Shown here piece after piece: positions 25,885 to 34,921 of a stretch of DNA of 64,000 nucleotides (within the stretch, counting starts at the first letter, position 1; each line of letters begins with the position of its first letter). Both the position numbers and the translations under genes were made by a program. The stretch is from assembly GCA_022013695.1 (NCBI GenBank), contig JAKLPS010000017.1, positions 59,265-123,264 on the forward strand. The letters run 5' to 3'. The notes beneath the pieces were generated by a model. It made no database searches and was not told the origin of the DNA. It saw nothing but the letters and a program-made list of their open reading frames with translations. This DNA is from Weeksellaceae bacterium. Its GTDB lineage: Bacteria > Bacteroidota > Bacteroidia > Flavobacteriales > Weeksellaceae.

Positions 25885-26790
25885 ATGTTTCGATTACTTT
25901 CAAAAGAAAGCAATATTTTTTCAGTACCAGCTTACATTGGATTTTTGTTTTTGATCTTCATCTCACTCAATCTTCTAGATTTCGAAAACATCAGTTTACT
26001 TTCCACGATCATAACTTTTACAGGGATCAGCTTGGGATATTTTTTATTTAATACCATTGCGCTCAACCAGTTTTCCCACCTTCCTCTTTTTTTATACACG
26101 CTTTTCGTGGTCGCATTTTACGACGGAACTATCGATTTTGGACTTAGCATCACTTTTTTGATGAGTTCTATTTTATTATTGATTTTGACGAGCCAAAATG
26201 ATCAGCTGAGGAAAAGTTCCTACATGCTCGTCGGCGCAATTCTATGCTTTACTTTTCTAGTTTTTCCACCCAGCTGGCCGATGGCTGTTTTTGTCATCTT
26301 CCATATTATTGGAACGTCTGCTAGAATTGGTCTTAACCTGTTTCGCCTGCTATTTGGTTCGATATTAATTGTTCTCAGCTATTTTGGTGTGATATATTTG
26401 CTAAATTGGACGACTTGGGACAGCTCTTTTTTTCCGTTTTCAATCTCATTTGAAATGCTGAAATCTTATGATCCTTTACCTATTTTGATTCCTATCGTTT
26501 TGATGATTATCTTCTCTCTGACAGATCATTTCAAACATTACAACGAGAAAAGCCCCATAAGCCGTTACAAATACACTTTCGTGCTCGTCTTCTCCCTTGC
26601 CCAGTTGATCACTATCATTTTCTATATGGAAAATCACTATGAATATCTTTTGCTGCTGGCCTTGCCTGCAAGCATCATTATCAGCAGAATGTTACGATAT
26701 TTGCCAAAATACTGGATGCAGGAACTGGGACTTTGGATCGTTGTTTTTTGTCTGGCAGCATTTAAAATTGCTAATTTTGCCTTATATTAA
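25885..26790 (+). CDS. Polytopic membrane protein, DUF6427-like
   Basis: 301 aa and almost entirely hydrophobic, with about eight membrane segments from residue 12 to the end (for example GFLFLIFISLNLLDF, FLMSSILLLILTS and WIVVFCLAAFKIANFALY). Such proteins of about 300 aa starting MFRLLSKESN are conserved in Flavobacteria and known as DUF6427; no function is established. The DUF3109 gene follows after 11 bp and is likely in the same transcript. Confidence 0.7.
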   Translation: MFRLLSKESNIFSVPAYIGFLFLIFISLNLLDFENISLLSTIITFTGISLGYFLFNTIALNQFSHLPLFLYTLFVVAFYDGTIDFGLSITFLMSSILLLILTSQNDQLRKSSYMLVGAILCFTFLVFPPSWPMAVFVIFHIIGTSARIGLNLFRLLFGSILIVLSYFGVIYLLNWTTWDSSFFPFSISFEMLKSYDPLPILIPIVLMIIFSLTDHFKHYNEKSPISRYKYTFVLVFSLAQLITIIFYMENHYEYLLLLALPASIIISRMLRYLPKYWMQELGLWIVVFCLAAFKIANFALY

Positions 26791-26801
26791 ATTGATGTAC
26801 A

Positions 26802-27386
26802 ATGGTTCAAATCGATGACAAACTCATTTCCGAAGATATTTTTGCAGAGAGTTTTGTCTGCAATCTTAGCAAATGCAAAGGGGCTTGCTGCATAGATGGA
26901 GACACCGGTGCGCCGCTTGATAAAGAAGAGTTGCCCATTCTGGAAGAAATTTTTCCGAAAATAAAATCATATTTACGGCCAGAAGGTCTGCAGGCCATCG
27001 AAGAGTTGGGAACGTGGGTCGTAGATCCGTATGACGGCGGCTACGTCACCACCTTGGTAAACGGAAGCGAATGCGCTTACGTAATTTTTGATGAAAAAGG
27101 AACAACCAAATGCGGCATAGAAAAAGCCTACGAAGATGGCGTTATCGATTGGAAAAAACCAATTTCTTGCCACCTCTATCCCATCCGGGTGAACGAATAT
27201 AAGACCTTCACCGCGCTCAACTATCACCAGTGGGCAATCTGCAATGACGCCTGCGTTTTGGGAAAAGAATTGCAAGTCAGGATCTATCAATTTCTGAAAG
27301 AGCCTATCATCCGAAAATATGGCGAAGAATTCTACAAAACTCTTTGTGATGCCGCAGAAGAATGGGAAAAGGAGTACAACTCTTAG
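26802..27386 (+). CDS. DUF3109 family cysteine-rich protein
   Basis: 194 aa. Conserved cysteines occur in CNLSKCKGACC, ECAYV, KCGIE, SCHLYPIRV and AICNDAC, a pattern shared with YkgJ-type zinc/iron-cluster proteins. It starts with the typical MVQIDDKLISEDIF. No signal peptide, so cytoplasmic. Function unproven. It closely follows the DUF6427-like gene, a common flavobacterial pairing, and ends at a bidirectional terminator. Confidence 0.88.
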   Translation: MVQIDDKLISEDIFAESFVCNLSKCKGACCIDGDTGAPLDKEELPILEEIFPKIKSYLRPEGLQAIEELGTWVVDPYDGGYVTTLVNGSECAYVIFDEKGTTKCGIEKAYEDGVIDWKKPISCHLYPIRVNEYKTFTALNYHQWAICNDACVLGKELQVRIYQFLKEPIIRKYGEEFYKTLCDAAEEWEKEYNS

Positions 27387-27425
27387 TCAGCTTTTCGATT
27401 TGAAAAATTAAAATATGGCACAAAA

Positions 27426-27455
27426 AAAAGAGAATTCGGATTTGAATTCTCTTTT
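27426..27455. terminator. Bidirectional terminator between convergent genes
   Basis: Perfect 12-bp stem AAAAGAGAATTC/GAATTCTCTTTT with a 6-nt loop and A/T runs on both sides, between the DUF3109 gene (+) and the LolA-like gene (-). Confidence 0.88.
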
Positions 27456-27479
27456 TCTACGTTTAGTTGTAAAATTAAA

Positions 27480-28130
27480 TTATAATTTAAACTCATCATC
27501 AGAAATCGGTGGGTTGATCTTGATCTCGGAATTTTTCACATTGATTTCTTGTCCTCCCATATCCATCGTCATTTCCTCAAAAAATTTGATTCCGTCCACA
27601 TCTGTATATTTATTAATGGTTGTGCCACCTTTTGCACTGTCTGTTTTATAAAGCAAACCGGTCGCGACGTCAAAATAGTATTTAGAGTCATCAGAAGTCA
27701 AAAGGTAATAATCTTTGCCATCCAATTGTTGTTTCTCCACAGTCTTGATTTTTGTGGGATCTAATCCTAAGGCTTCCATTACTTTTGCAGTTTTCAGTTT
27801 TGCAATTTGGTCTGCAGGAAAGTCTACTTTCTGACCCATTTGGTTGGCATAGCCCTTTTCGCCATCAAAAATCTGAACCCATTCCTGTCCCATGACGTCC
27901 TGAGTGGACTTGTACTTATTATCTTTTTTGATGGTTTTTCCTTCAAACTCCATTCCCATCGCATTGATTGTATTTTTCATAGAAAGTGTTTTCACAGATT
28001 CTAATTTCTGTCTACCTCCTACTGCGGAAACGTAATTGTCTATAATCTGTTTTGCCGTTGGCATAGTCTGCGCAGCCATATTTGCAATCATCATCACAGA
28101 AACTGCAAATGCTAAAATAATTCTTTTCAT
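27480..28130 (-). CDS. Secreted LolA/lipoprotein-sorting-like protein
   Basis: 216 aa with a signal peptide (MKRIILAFAVSVMMIANMAA, cleavage after AAQ). The mature part starts PTAKQIIDNYVSAVGGRQKL and has repeated beta strands (YYLLTSDDSKYYFDVATGLL, TTINKYTDVDGIKFFEEM), the layout of periplasmic outer-membrane-lipoprotein sorting-like folds. In Bacteroidota such proteins are common and mostly uncharacterised. Binding of a lipid or lipoprotein is possible from the fold, not shown. Confidence 0.75.
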   Translation of the reverse strand: MKRIILAFAVSVMMIANMAAQTMPTAKQIIDNYVSAVGGRQKLESVKTLSMKNTINAMGMEFEGKTIKKDNKYKSTQDVMGQEWVQIFDGEKGYANQMGQKVDFPADQIAKLKTAKVMEALGLDPTKIKTVEKQQLDGKDYYLLTSDDSKYYFDVATGLLYKTDSAKGGTTINKYTDVDGIKFFEEMTMDMGGQEINVKNSEIKINPPISDDEFKL

Positions 28131-28238
28131 ATAAATGTAAATTTTTTTTTTAAGCGAAAATAGTTAAAATCTTAAAATTTTTGGTACTATTTAAGATATT
28201 TTTAGATTAATTTGTTGTTGATTTGATGGCAATGTTAC

Positions 28239-28268
28239 AAAAAAGCTCCACAATATTGCAGCTTTTTT
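28239..28268 (-). terminator. Terminator after the 22-residue-repeat gene
   Basis: AAAAAAGCT/AGCTTTTTT closes around an inner CAATATTG, followed by T on the minus strand. It starts 10 nt past the stop. Confidence 0.75.
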
Positions 28269-28278
28269 CAAATAACTT

Positions 28279-28620
28279 TTATTTTTTGACGTCCGATTTC
28301 ACTTCTTTGTATTCATCGGAGACGGCATCAGATCCTTTTACGGCGGTTTTTTCTACTGCTTTTGCTCCTTTTTTAGCAGTCTTTCCGGTCCATTTTGCTC
28401 CATCCTGCACGCCTTTCTTCGTGGCTTTTGCGCCTTTTTTAGTTTTATCTCCCACCCATTCTGTGCCGTTTTTCACGCCTTCACCGGTAGCTTTAGCACC
28501 TTTGTCAACGGCTGTTCCGACCGCTTTGGTGTCTTTTTTAACTTGTTGTTTTGCAGTTTGAGCATTCATCGCAGTAGTTAATGTTACAAGGGCTACAAAT
28601 GATAAGATTCTTTTTTTCAT
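28279..28620 (-). CDS. Secreted Lys/Ala/Gly-rich protein with three 22-residue repeats
   Basis: 113 aa. A signal peptide (MKKRILSFVALVTLTTAMNA) ends before residue 22. Residues 40-61, 62-83 and 84-105 are tandem 22-residue units that begin KGAKA; the first two share KGAKATxxGVxxGxxWxG. The period of 22 (2 x 11) and the composition recall LEA-type or apolipoprotein-type amphipathic helices, and the high lysine content gives a strongly basic protein. No enzyme motif is visible. Homologues are probably annotated as hypothetical. Monocistronic. Confidence 0.75.
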   Translation of the reverse strand: MKKRILSFVALVTLTTAMNAQTAKQQVKKDTKAVGTAVDKGAKATGEGVKNGTEWVGDKTKKGAKATKKGVQDGAKWTGKTAKKGAKAVEKTAVKGSDAVSDEYKEVKSDVKK

Positions 28621-28739
28621 CTTTTCTTAAATTTTAAAATTAATACTAACAGTACTAGCACAAAGCAAGCCAAAAAAATTATATCAATTCTGATTTTTAC
28701 AAATTAATTGAGGCGTTCTTATTAACTAAGGAAAAATAA

Positions 28740-28747
28740 TAATTTTG
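28740..28747 (+). promoter_or_regulatory. -7 element of the GH25 gene
   Basis: TAATTTTG, only 7 nt before the ATG at 28755, implying a very short or absent leader. Confidence 0.45.
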
Positions 28748-28754
28748 CATAACT

Positions 28755-29615
28755 ATGGCCAAAACAAATCAAAGGAGAAAAAGGAATATTCATCAAAAAA
28801 GAAGAAACACCTTCTTGAAAAAGCGCTATATTCTTCTCACCGTGCTTTGCTTGTCTTTGTTGGGCACAGGATTTTACCTGAGGCAAAAGCTGAATTACTA
28901 TTTTTCATATTATTTCGACAAACCATTCGAACAGAAAAATATTAGCAATACAAAAAAAGAAACAGTGAGAATTGACAAAATCGTTGGACAATACGCAAAC
29001 CAAACTTTTGGTTTCGATTTGTCTCATTACCAGAGAAAAGAAGATATCCAGTGGGACAGCCTCAGCATTGGAAACCGAACGATTCCGATGACGTTTGTCG
29101 TTTTGCGCGCCAGCATGGGAAACCGAAAGCTGGACGCCAATTTTGACCATTTCTGGCAAACGGCTAAGCAACATCATTTGATCCGCGGGGCCTATCATTA
29201 TTATCGGCCGGACGAAGATCCTGTGATGCAGGCCAATTCTTACCTTTCCGTCGCGAAATTGGAATCGGGAGATCTGCCTCCAATTTTAGATATTGAAAAA
29301 GATCCAAGAAAAAAATCAAAAGAGCAATTGGTTTCTGATCTGAAAGTGTGGCTCAAAATAATGGAAGAAACCTACGGCGAAAAACCGATCATCTACACGT
29401 ATTATCATTATTATAAAGATTATCTAAAAGGCGAATTTGATGATTATCCGCTTTGGCTGGCGAACTATAATGATGTGCCGATGCCCTCTCCGGATGACGA
29501 GTTTCAGTTTTGGCAATTCTCCGAAAATGGGATTGTTTATGGCATCAATACCAAAGTTGATCTTGACGTTTACAACGGAAATCTTTGGAGTTTGAAAATG
29601 CTTACGATTGATTAG
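28755..29615 (+). CDS. Membrane-anchored GH25 lysozyme (muramidase)
   Basis: 286 aa. A basic cytoplasmic start (residues 1-23) and one transmembrane helix (about 24-43) anchor a periplasmic GH25 domain. Family residues are visible: FGFDLSHYQ (catalytic-site Asp), VLRASMG, RGAYHYYRPDEDP, ILDIEKD (Asp and Glu of the active site), IIYTYYHYYKDYL, WLANYND and FWQFSENG. It would cleave the N-acetylmuramyl-N-acetylglucosamine bond in peptidoglycan, in remodelling or turnover. It converges on the alpha/beta hydrolase gene with a 5-bp gap. Confidence 0.9.
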   Translation: MAKTNQRRKRNIHQKRRNTFLKKRYILLTVLCLSLLGTGFYLRQKLNYYFSYYFDKPFEQKNISNTKKETVRIDKIVGQYANQTFGFDLSHYQRKEDIQWDSLSIGNRTIPMTFVVLRASMGNRKLDANFDHFWQTAKQHHLIRGAYHYYRPDEDPVMQANSYLSVAKLESGDLPPILDIEKDPRKKSKEQLVSDLKVWLKIMEETYGEKPIIYTYYHYYKDYLKGEFDDYPLWLANYNDVPMPSPDDEFQFWQFSENGIVYGINTKVDLDVYNGNLWSLKMLTID

Positions 29616-29620
29616 AATTT

Positions 29621-30400
29621 CTAATTCTTCAAAAACTCTTCCACATCCTTACAAAGTTCCTCTGCCCTTTCGATCGGTACGCCGTGGGAAGCACCTTTAT
29701 AGATTTTCATTTGGGAATCCGGGATTTCTTTGGCAATATATTCTGTGTGAGAACGAAGGATTAAGTCATTTTCTCCCGCAATGATAAATGTTTTTGCTTT
29801 GATATTATTCAGCTGTTCTTTTGTGATTTTCGGCTCATCAACCATTAATTGAAGCAGACGAATCTCTCTTTCAGGTTTGTTTTCAGCCTTCATTTTCTCA
29901 ACATCATTCTTCATATCTTCCACCATTTTTTCACCAACACCATTCGGGAAAACATTGGCGCCGCTGGTGATAATTTTATTCGTAATATTTGGATATTTAA
30001 TCGCAAATTCGATGGCTGTATTTCCGCCGTCACTCCAGCCGAGAATATTGATTTTCTTTAACTTTAATTCATCCGCCAATGCTTTTACATCATCAGCAAA
30101 TTTCCTGTAAGTCAAAGGTTCTGTGGAAGTATCTGTACTTTTTCCCTGCGCACGCGTGTCCATTGCGATCACCTGAAAATGTTTGGAAAGTTCAGGGATT
30201 TCTTTAGTAAACGCAGCGATACTTCCGCCGTTTCCGTGAAGCAAAAACAGCGGTTCGCCTTTGCCATAAACTTCATAATAAATATCGGCATCTCGTAGGT
30301 GAAGAATGTGTCCAGATTTTTGGTTGTTTCCAAAATTTACCATTGTCTGCGCATTGATCAGCAAGCCTGAGAGCATTAATATAAAACCAGCGATTTTCAT
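29621..30400 (-). CDS. Secreted alpha/beta hydrolase
   Basis: 259 aa with a signal peptide (MKIAGFILMLSGLLINAQ). Alpha/beta hydrolase fold features are FLLHGNGGSIAAF (oxyanion hole HGNGG), MDTRAQGKS, the nucleophile elbow GWSDGG, the acid Asp in IIAGENDLILRS and the histidine in GASHGVPIE. The substrate is unknown; esterase or lipase-like activity is most likely. No genes nearby give it a pathway. Confidence 0.87.
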   Translation of the reverse strand: MKIAGFILMLSGLLINAQTMVNFGNNQKSGHILHLRDADIYYEVYGKGEPLFLLHGNGGSIAAFTKEIPELSKHFQVIAMDTRAQGKSTDTSTEPLTYRKFADDVKALADELKLKKINILGWSDGGNTAIEFAIKYPNITNKIITSGANVFPNGVGEKMVEDMKNDVEKMKAENKPEREIRLLQLMVDEPKITKEQLNNIKAKTFIIAGENDLILRSHTEYIAKEIPDSQMKIYKGASHGVPIERAEELCKDVEEFLKN

Positions 30401-30501
30401 TTTGATATTTTTACAAACTTCCGAAAATAATTAAGAAAATTCTTAAAAATTAATTATCATTCATTTTTACCCAAAGCAGCGCGTTTCAGCACTCAAATCC
30501 G

Positions 30502-30509
30502 TATTTTTG
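30502..30509 (+). promoter_or_regulatory. -7 element of the ABC-F gene
   Basis: TATTTTTG, 41 nt before the ABC-F start codon. No matching TTG. Confidence 0.4.
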
Positions 30510-30550
30510 CGCCTTAGAAAAACATCGAACCCTTATTCATCCATCCAAAA

Positions 30551-32443
30551 ATGAATTACGTTTCCGCAGAAAATCTTAGCAAATCTTACGGCGTCAAAGT
30601 TCTGTTCAAAAATATCACCTTTCACGTAAATGAAGGCGACAAAATTGCCATCGTTGCCAAAAACGGAAGCGGAAAATCTACGCTCCTGAAAATCCTTATG
30701 GGAAAAGAAATTGCTGATGGCGGTGAAGTGGTCATCAACAAAGATATTCAGGTCGTTTTGTTTGACCAGGAAATTGATTTTGACCCGAAACTTTCTGTCG
30801 AGGAATTTATGATGACTTTGGATTCTGCGCCTATTCTCGCTTTGAAAAAGTACCATCACGCATTGACTTCCGAAAATCCTGATGATATGGAAACGGCTTT
30901 GGCAGAGATGGAAATTCATAAAGCCTGGGATCTTGAAAATGAGATGGAACAAATCCTTTCTCAGCTGAAAATTACTGATCTGTCGGCAAAAATGGGAACG
31001 CTTTCCGGTGGGCAGATCAAAAGAATTGCATTGGCAAAACTATTGACAGAAACCAGAGCGGAACATCGCCACACGTTATTAATTATGGATGAGCCGACCA
31101 ACCACCTGGATGTGGAAATGGTAGAATGGCTGGAAAATTATTTGAGTAAAGCGAAAATCACCTTGCTTTTGGTAACGCACGACAGATATTTCCTGGATGC
31201 GGTTTGTGACAAAATCTGGGAAATGGAAGACGGAAATCTCTATCTCCACAACGGAAGTTATGCAACTTACCTCGAAAATAAAATGATCCGTGAGGACAAC
31301 CTGAATTCGACAATTGACAAGGCCAACAACCTTTACAGAAAGGAATTGGAATGGATGCGAAGACAGCCGAAAGCGAGAACTACAAAGTCTAAATCCAGAC
31401 AAGACGACTTCTACGAAACTGAAAAAGTAGCGAAGACCGACACCAGAAAAGAAACGCTGGCGCTGGATTTCGAAATGAAAAGACTGGGAAACAAAATCCT
31501 GGAACTTAGAGATATTAATAAAAGCTACGGCGAAAAAGTGTTGTTCAAAGATTTTTCTTATCAATTTCAAAGAGGTGAGAAAGTGGGGATCGTTGGGAAA
31601 AATGGCGTCGGAAAATCTACTTTGCTTAATATCATTCAAGGTTTGGAGCCTCAAGATTCTGGCGAGATTGAAACCGGAGAAACAATTAAATTCGGGTATT
31701 TCGCTCAGAAAGGCCTTCAATATAAAGAGGACGAAAGAGTCATTGATTTCATCAAAGAAATAGGTGAGAATTTTCCTTTGGCTAATGGAAAAACAATCTC
31801 TGCTTCTCAGTTTCTAAGGTTATTCTTGTTTGATGACCAAACGCAATATTCGCCGATTTCCAAACTCTCGGGAGGAGAAAAACGCCGTTTGCACTTGATG
31901 TATATTCTCTATCAAAACCCGAATTTTCTGATCTTTGATGAGCCGACAAATGATTTGGATCTACCGACTTTGACAGTTCTTGAAAACTTTTTGCAGAATT
32001 TCCAGGGTAGTTTGATCATCGTTTCTCACGACCGTTATTTTATGGACAGAATTGTGGATCACGTTTTGGCTTTTGAAGGCGACGGTAAAATCAAGGAATT
32101 TGTAGGGAACTTTTCCGAGTATAGAGAAAATCTTAAGAGCGAAGAGAAAAGTCCGAAAACTGAAACTCCAAAAGCTGAAAAGCTTGAAGCTCCAAAAGAA
32201 ACGCCTACGCCAGTTGCAACAAATCAAGCAGCTAAGAAAAAATTATCTTTCAAAGAGCAGCATGAACTGGAAACCATCGAGAAAGAAATGCCGAAATTGG
32301 AAGAAAAAAGAAACAAAATTCTGGAGCAAATCAGTGATCAAACCGATTATGACAAAATCGCTAAATTTTCTTCCGATTTGAAAGAAATTTCTGAAAAGTT
32401 GGAAAATCTAGAACTTCGCTGGCTCCAATTGCAAGAAAGCTAA
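30551..32443 (+). CDS. ABC-F family ATP-binding protein (Uup/EttA-like translation factor)
   Basis: 630 aa with two ABC ATPase domains and no membrane segment, hence an ABC-F protein that acts on ribosomes or in DNA stability rather than transport. Walker A motifs are AKNGSGKST and GKNGVGKST, signature motifs LSGGQIKR and LSGGEKRR, Walker B motifs MDEPTNHLD and FDEPTNDLD. A linker (about residues 235-300, KELEWMRRQPKARTTKSKSR) joins the domains. The C-terminus (about 560-630) is a charged coiled coil, as in Uup. Family members stimulate translation or resolve DNA and ribosome problems; the specific role is not decidable here. Confidence 0.92.
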   Translation: MNYVSAENLSKSYGVKVLFKNITFHVNEGDKIAIVAKNGSGKSTLLKILMGKEIADGGEVVINKDIQVVLFDQEIDFDPKLSVEEFMMTLDSAPILALKKYHHALTSENPDDMETALAEMEIHKAWDLENEMEQILSQLKITDLSAKMGTLSGGQIKRIALAKLLTETRAEHRHTLLIMDEPTNHLDVEMVEWLENYLSKAKITLLLVTHDRYFLDAVCDKIWEMEDGNLYLHNGSYATYLENKMIREDNLNSTIDKANNLYRKELEWMRRQPKARTTKSKSRQDDFYETEKVAKTDTRKETLALDFEMKRLGNKILELRDINKSYGEKVLFKDFSYQFQRGEKVGIVGKNGVGKSTLLNIIQGLEPQDSGEIETGETIKFGYFAQKGLQYKEDERVIDFIKEIGENFPLANGKTISASQFLRLFLFDDQTQYSPISKLSGGEKRRLHLMYILYQNPNFLIFDEPTNDLDLPTLTVLENFLQNFQGSLIIVSHDRYFMDRIVDHVLAFEGDGKIKEFVGNFSEYRENLKSEEKSPKTETPKAEKLEAPKETPTPVATNQAAKKKLSFKEQHELETIEKEMPKLEEKRNKILEQISDQTDYDKIAKFSSDLKEISEKLENLELRWLQLQES

Positions 32444-32514
32444 TATAAATCATATTTTTCAATAACTTAATAATCAATATCTTACAATTATTTATTAATC
32501 TTATTTAGAATTAA

Positions 32515-32539
32515 TTAAGATAATATTTGCAAATCTTAA
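32515..32539. promoter_or_regulatory. Candidate operator over the receptor promoter
   Basis: Inverted arms TTAAGAT (32515-32521) and ATCTTAA (32533-32539) flank the -33 TTG, and ATTTGCAAAT is a second palindrome inside. An iron-responsive repressor such as Fur is a natural candidate for a siderophore receptor, but the sequence is not a recognised Fur box. Confidence 0.35.
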
Positions 32540-32556
32540 CATTTATTTTACATTTG
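32527..32556 (+). promoter_or_regulatory. Siderophore receptor promoter (TTG-N19-TACATTTG)
   Basis: TTG at 32527-32529, 19 nt, TACATTTG at 32549-32556, 29 nt before the start. Both boxes and the spacing fit the Bacteroidota consensus. Confidence 0.7.
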
Positions 32557-32585
32557 CACTTGTTTTTAATAATTCTAAATAAACT

Positions 32586-34841
32586 ATGATAAAGCGATTT
32601 TTAGTGTCCGGCTGTGTACTGATTTCCCTGTCTCAATTTGCTCAAAAAGGCAAGCCAAAAGAAAGCGACACCATCAAAATCCAAGAGATCGAAGACGTCG
32701 CCCTGCATAAAACGGGCAACCCAAACAGGGCAAAAATATCAACTTCCAAATCGAATCTTACGACAATGGAAAATCCGCAGCCGATTTCTATTGTGACCCA
32801 CGAGATCATCGAGCAGCAGCAAATGAGACAGCTTTCGGAAGTGATCCAGAATGTGAATGGACTATACGTGACCTCGTCCAGAGGAAATTCTCAAGCGAGT
32901 TTTGGCGGCAGAGGATTTACATTTGGTTCAGAAAATCTCTTTAAAAACGGCGCGCGAATCAACAGCGGCGTGAACCCGGAAGTCTCGGGCTTGGAACGTG
33001 TGGAAGTGCTGAAAGGCGCCACTGCCTTGCTGTACGGAAATGTGGCGGCCGGCGGCATCATTAATATGATTACCAAAAAACCCCTCTTCAAATCGGGCGG
33101 CACGCTTGGTTTCTCGGCAGGAAGTTGGGAGGTGTATAAACCGACGGTGGATTTTTACGGACCGTTGACAGACAAAATAGCTTTCCGCGTGAACGGCACT
33201 TACGAGAAGGCAAACAGCTTTCGTGATGTTGTGAATTCTGAAAAATATTATTTCAATCCTTCTTTTGCTTTCAATATCGGAACCAAAACGCAGATTATCG
33301 TAGAAGCCGATTACCTCAGCAACAACTTTACGCCCGATTTTGGACTCGGAACTTTGGAAAATCCTGATAAAAGCTATTCGCTGAACACGATAAGCCCGAT
33401 CAGCACCTTCTTCGGTACGGAATGGCAATATCAAAAAGTTGAGCAGGCTGCTACAGACATCATTCTCAATCATCAGTTTAATGAAAAATGGACTTTGAAT
33501 GCGGCCGTGAGCTATCAAAACTACACCAAAGATTATTTCTCTACAGAACGCACGACGTGGACTCTGAGCAACAACCGATACCGATGGCGAAGAAATCTCA
33601 ACAGAACCTACAACGAGCAAAATTACAACAGTGCGCAAGTCAACCTTAATGGTGAATTCTCCACGGGTAAAGTCAACCATAAAATATTAATGGGTGCAGA
33701 TGCTGATTATTTGACATCTGATTCGTACACCTATTACGACCCCAACAGAAACAATGCGGTTTACGGAACGTCCTACTATTTTGGAACCAACGGCGATGCG
33801 GGCGGCTATGTTTATCTGGACGACCCCAATTCTTGGAAGGGAGGCACGATGCCAAGTTCCAACAAATATGACAAAACCAGAATCCCCACAAGAAGAATCG
33901 GATTTTATGCTCAGGATTTTATCAGCCTCACAAAAAAATTAAAAGTGATTGCCGGGCTCCGATATTCTTATTTAGAAAACAAAACCACTTTGGTGACCAA
34001 TTTTTTAAGCAGTTCCAAAATCGGGAAAGATAATTCTGCGACGGCTGACCGAGCGTTTTCGCCAAAAGCCGGCTTGGTATTTGTCCCCAATGATAATCTA
34101 TCCTTATTTGCCACCTACACCAATTCCTTCTCTCCAAACACAGGCCGCGATGTCTCAACGGATTCAGGATTGCAACCCAGCATCATCGACCAGTTTGAAG
34201 TGGGAATCAAAAAAAATATCTGGAGAAATGCTGTCGCTTTCAATATCACAGGTTATCAAATCCTGAACAGAAATTTCTATCAGCAAGCTCAATTTCTCAG
34301 CAACGGCGAGGCGAATAGTGATGCCAATATCAAGGAGTTTGCGGGACAATTGCTTAGCCGAGGTGTGGAGGCAGACATTACCGGAAATCCAAGCCAAAAT
34401 CTTTCCCTCATCGCAGGATTTGCCTATAACCACGCAGTTTACAAAGATACGCCCGAACTTTTTGGCTATTTAGAAAACCAAAGAATGGTAAGAACGCCGG
34501 CAACCACGGTGAATGGCTCTGTTTTCTACACATTTAACCAATGGGTGAAGGGTCTCAAAATTGGCGGAACTTACTATTTCATCGGCGATAGGCTGGCTGG
34601 CTGGAATGACACCAAAACAGGAGCCAACAGTTTGGAAGCAAGAAATGGCGTTTCGAGGATTTTCAAGCTGAAAGATTACAATATCTTCGATTTATCGGTA
34701 GGTTACGAATACAAAAAATTTTTGATACAAGGCAAGATTGGAAATCTTTTCGATACCGAGAATTACACGGTTCACGAGAACTATTCCGTCAATCCTATAA
34801 TGCCCCGAAATTATTATTTGACCTTAAGTTATAAACTGTAA
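32586..34841 (+). CDS. TonB-dependent siderophore receptor
   Basis: 751 aa outer membrane receptor with a signal peptide (MIKRFLVSGCVLISLSQFAQ). The plug domain (MENPQPISIVTHEIIEQQ, LSEVIQNVNGLYV, then FGGRGFTFGSENLFKNGARI and LKGATALLYGNVAAGGIINM) is of the FhuA/FpvA ferric-siderophore type. The barrel ends NYYLTLSYKL, with a typical terminal strand. The next gene is a PepSY-like membrane protein, a common partner in iron uptake. The ligand is unknown. Confidence 0.92.
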   Translation: MIKRFLVSGCVLISLSQFAQKGKPKESDTIKIQEIEDVALHKTGNPNRAKISTSKSNLTTMENPQPISIVTHEIIEQQQMRQLSEVIQNVNGLYVTSSRGNSQASFGGRGFTFGSENLFKNGARINSGVNPEVSGLERVEVLKGATALLYGNVAAGGIINMITKKPLFKSGGTLGFSAGSWEVYKPTVDFYGPLTDKIAFRVNGTYEKANSFRDVVNSEKYYFNPSFAFNIGTKTQIIVEADYLSNNFTPDFGLGTLENPDKSYSLNTISPISTFFGTEWQYQKVEQAATDIILNHQFNEKWTLNAAVSYQNYTKDYFSTERTTWTLSNNRYRWRRNLNRTYNEQNYNSAQVNLNGEFSTGKVNHKILMGADADYLTSDSYTYYDPNRNNAVYGTSYYFGTNGDAGGYVYLDDPNSWKGGTMPSSNKYDKTRIPTRRIGFYAQDFISLTKKLKVIAGLRYSYLENKTTLVTNFLSSSKIGKDNSATADRAFSPKAGLVFVPNDNLSLFATYTNSFSPNTGRDVSTDSGLQPSIIDQFEVGIKKNIWRNAVAFNITGYQILNRNFYQQAQFLSNGEANSDANIKEFAGQLLSRGVEADITGNPSQNLSLIAGFAYNHAVYKDTPELFGYLENQRMVRTPATTVNGSVFYTFNQWVKGLKIGGTYYFIGDRLAGWNDTKTGANSLEARNGVSRIFKLKDYNIFDLSVGYEYKKFLIQGKIGNLFDTENYTVHENYSVNPIMPRNYYLTLSYKL

Positions 34842-34921
34842 AATCAAATTTCCAACATTCATCTTTCATAATCGCGGACCAATTGCAAATCTGTATTTTC
34901 TAATTTGAAATTAATATAATA

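Noticed and set aside
31079..31720. 213-codon open frame on the minus strand
   Set aside because: Antisense to the ABC-F ATPase, whose two ATPase domains are complete.
32928..33680. 250-codon open frame on the minus strand
   Set aside because: Antisense to the siderophore receptor; no conserved motifs.
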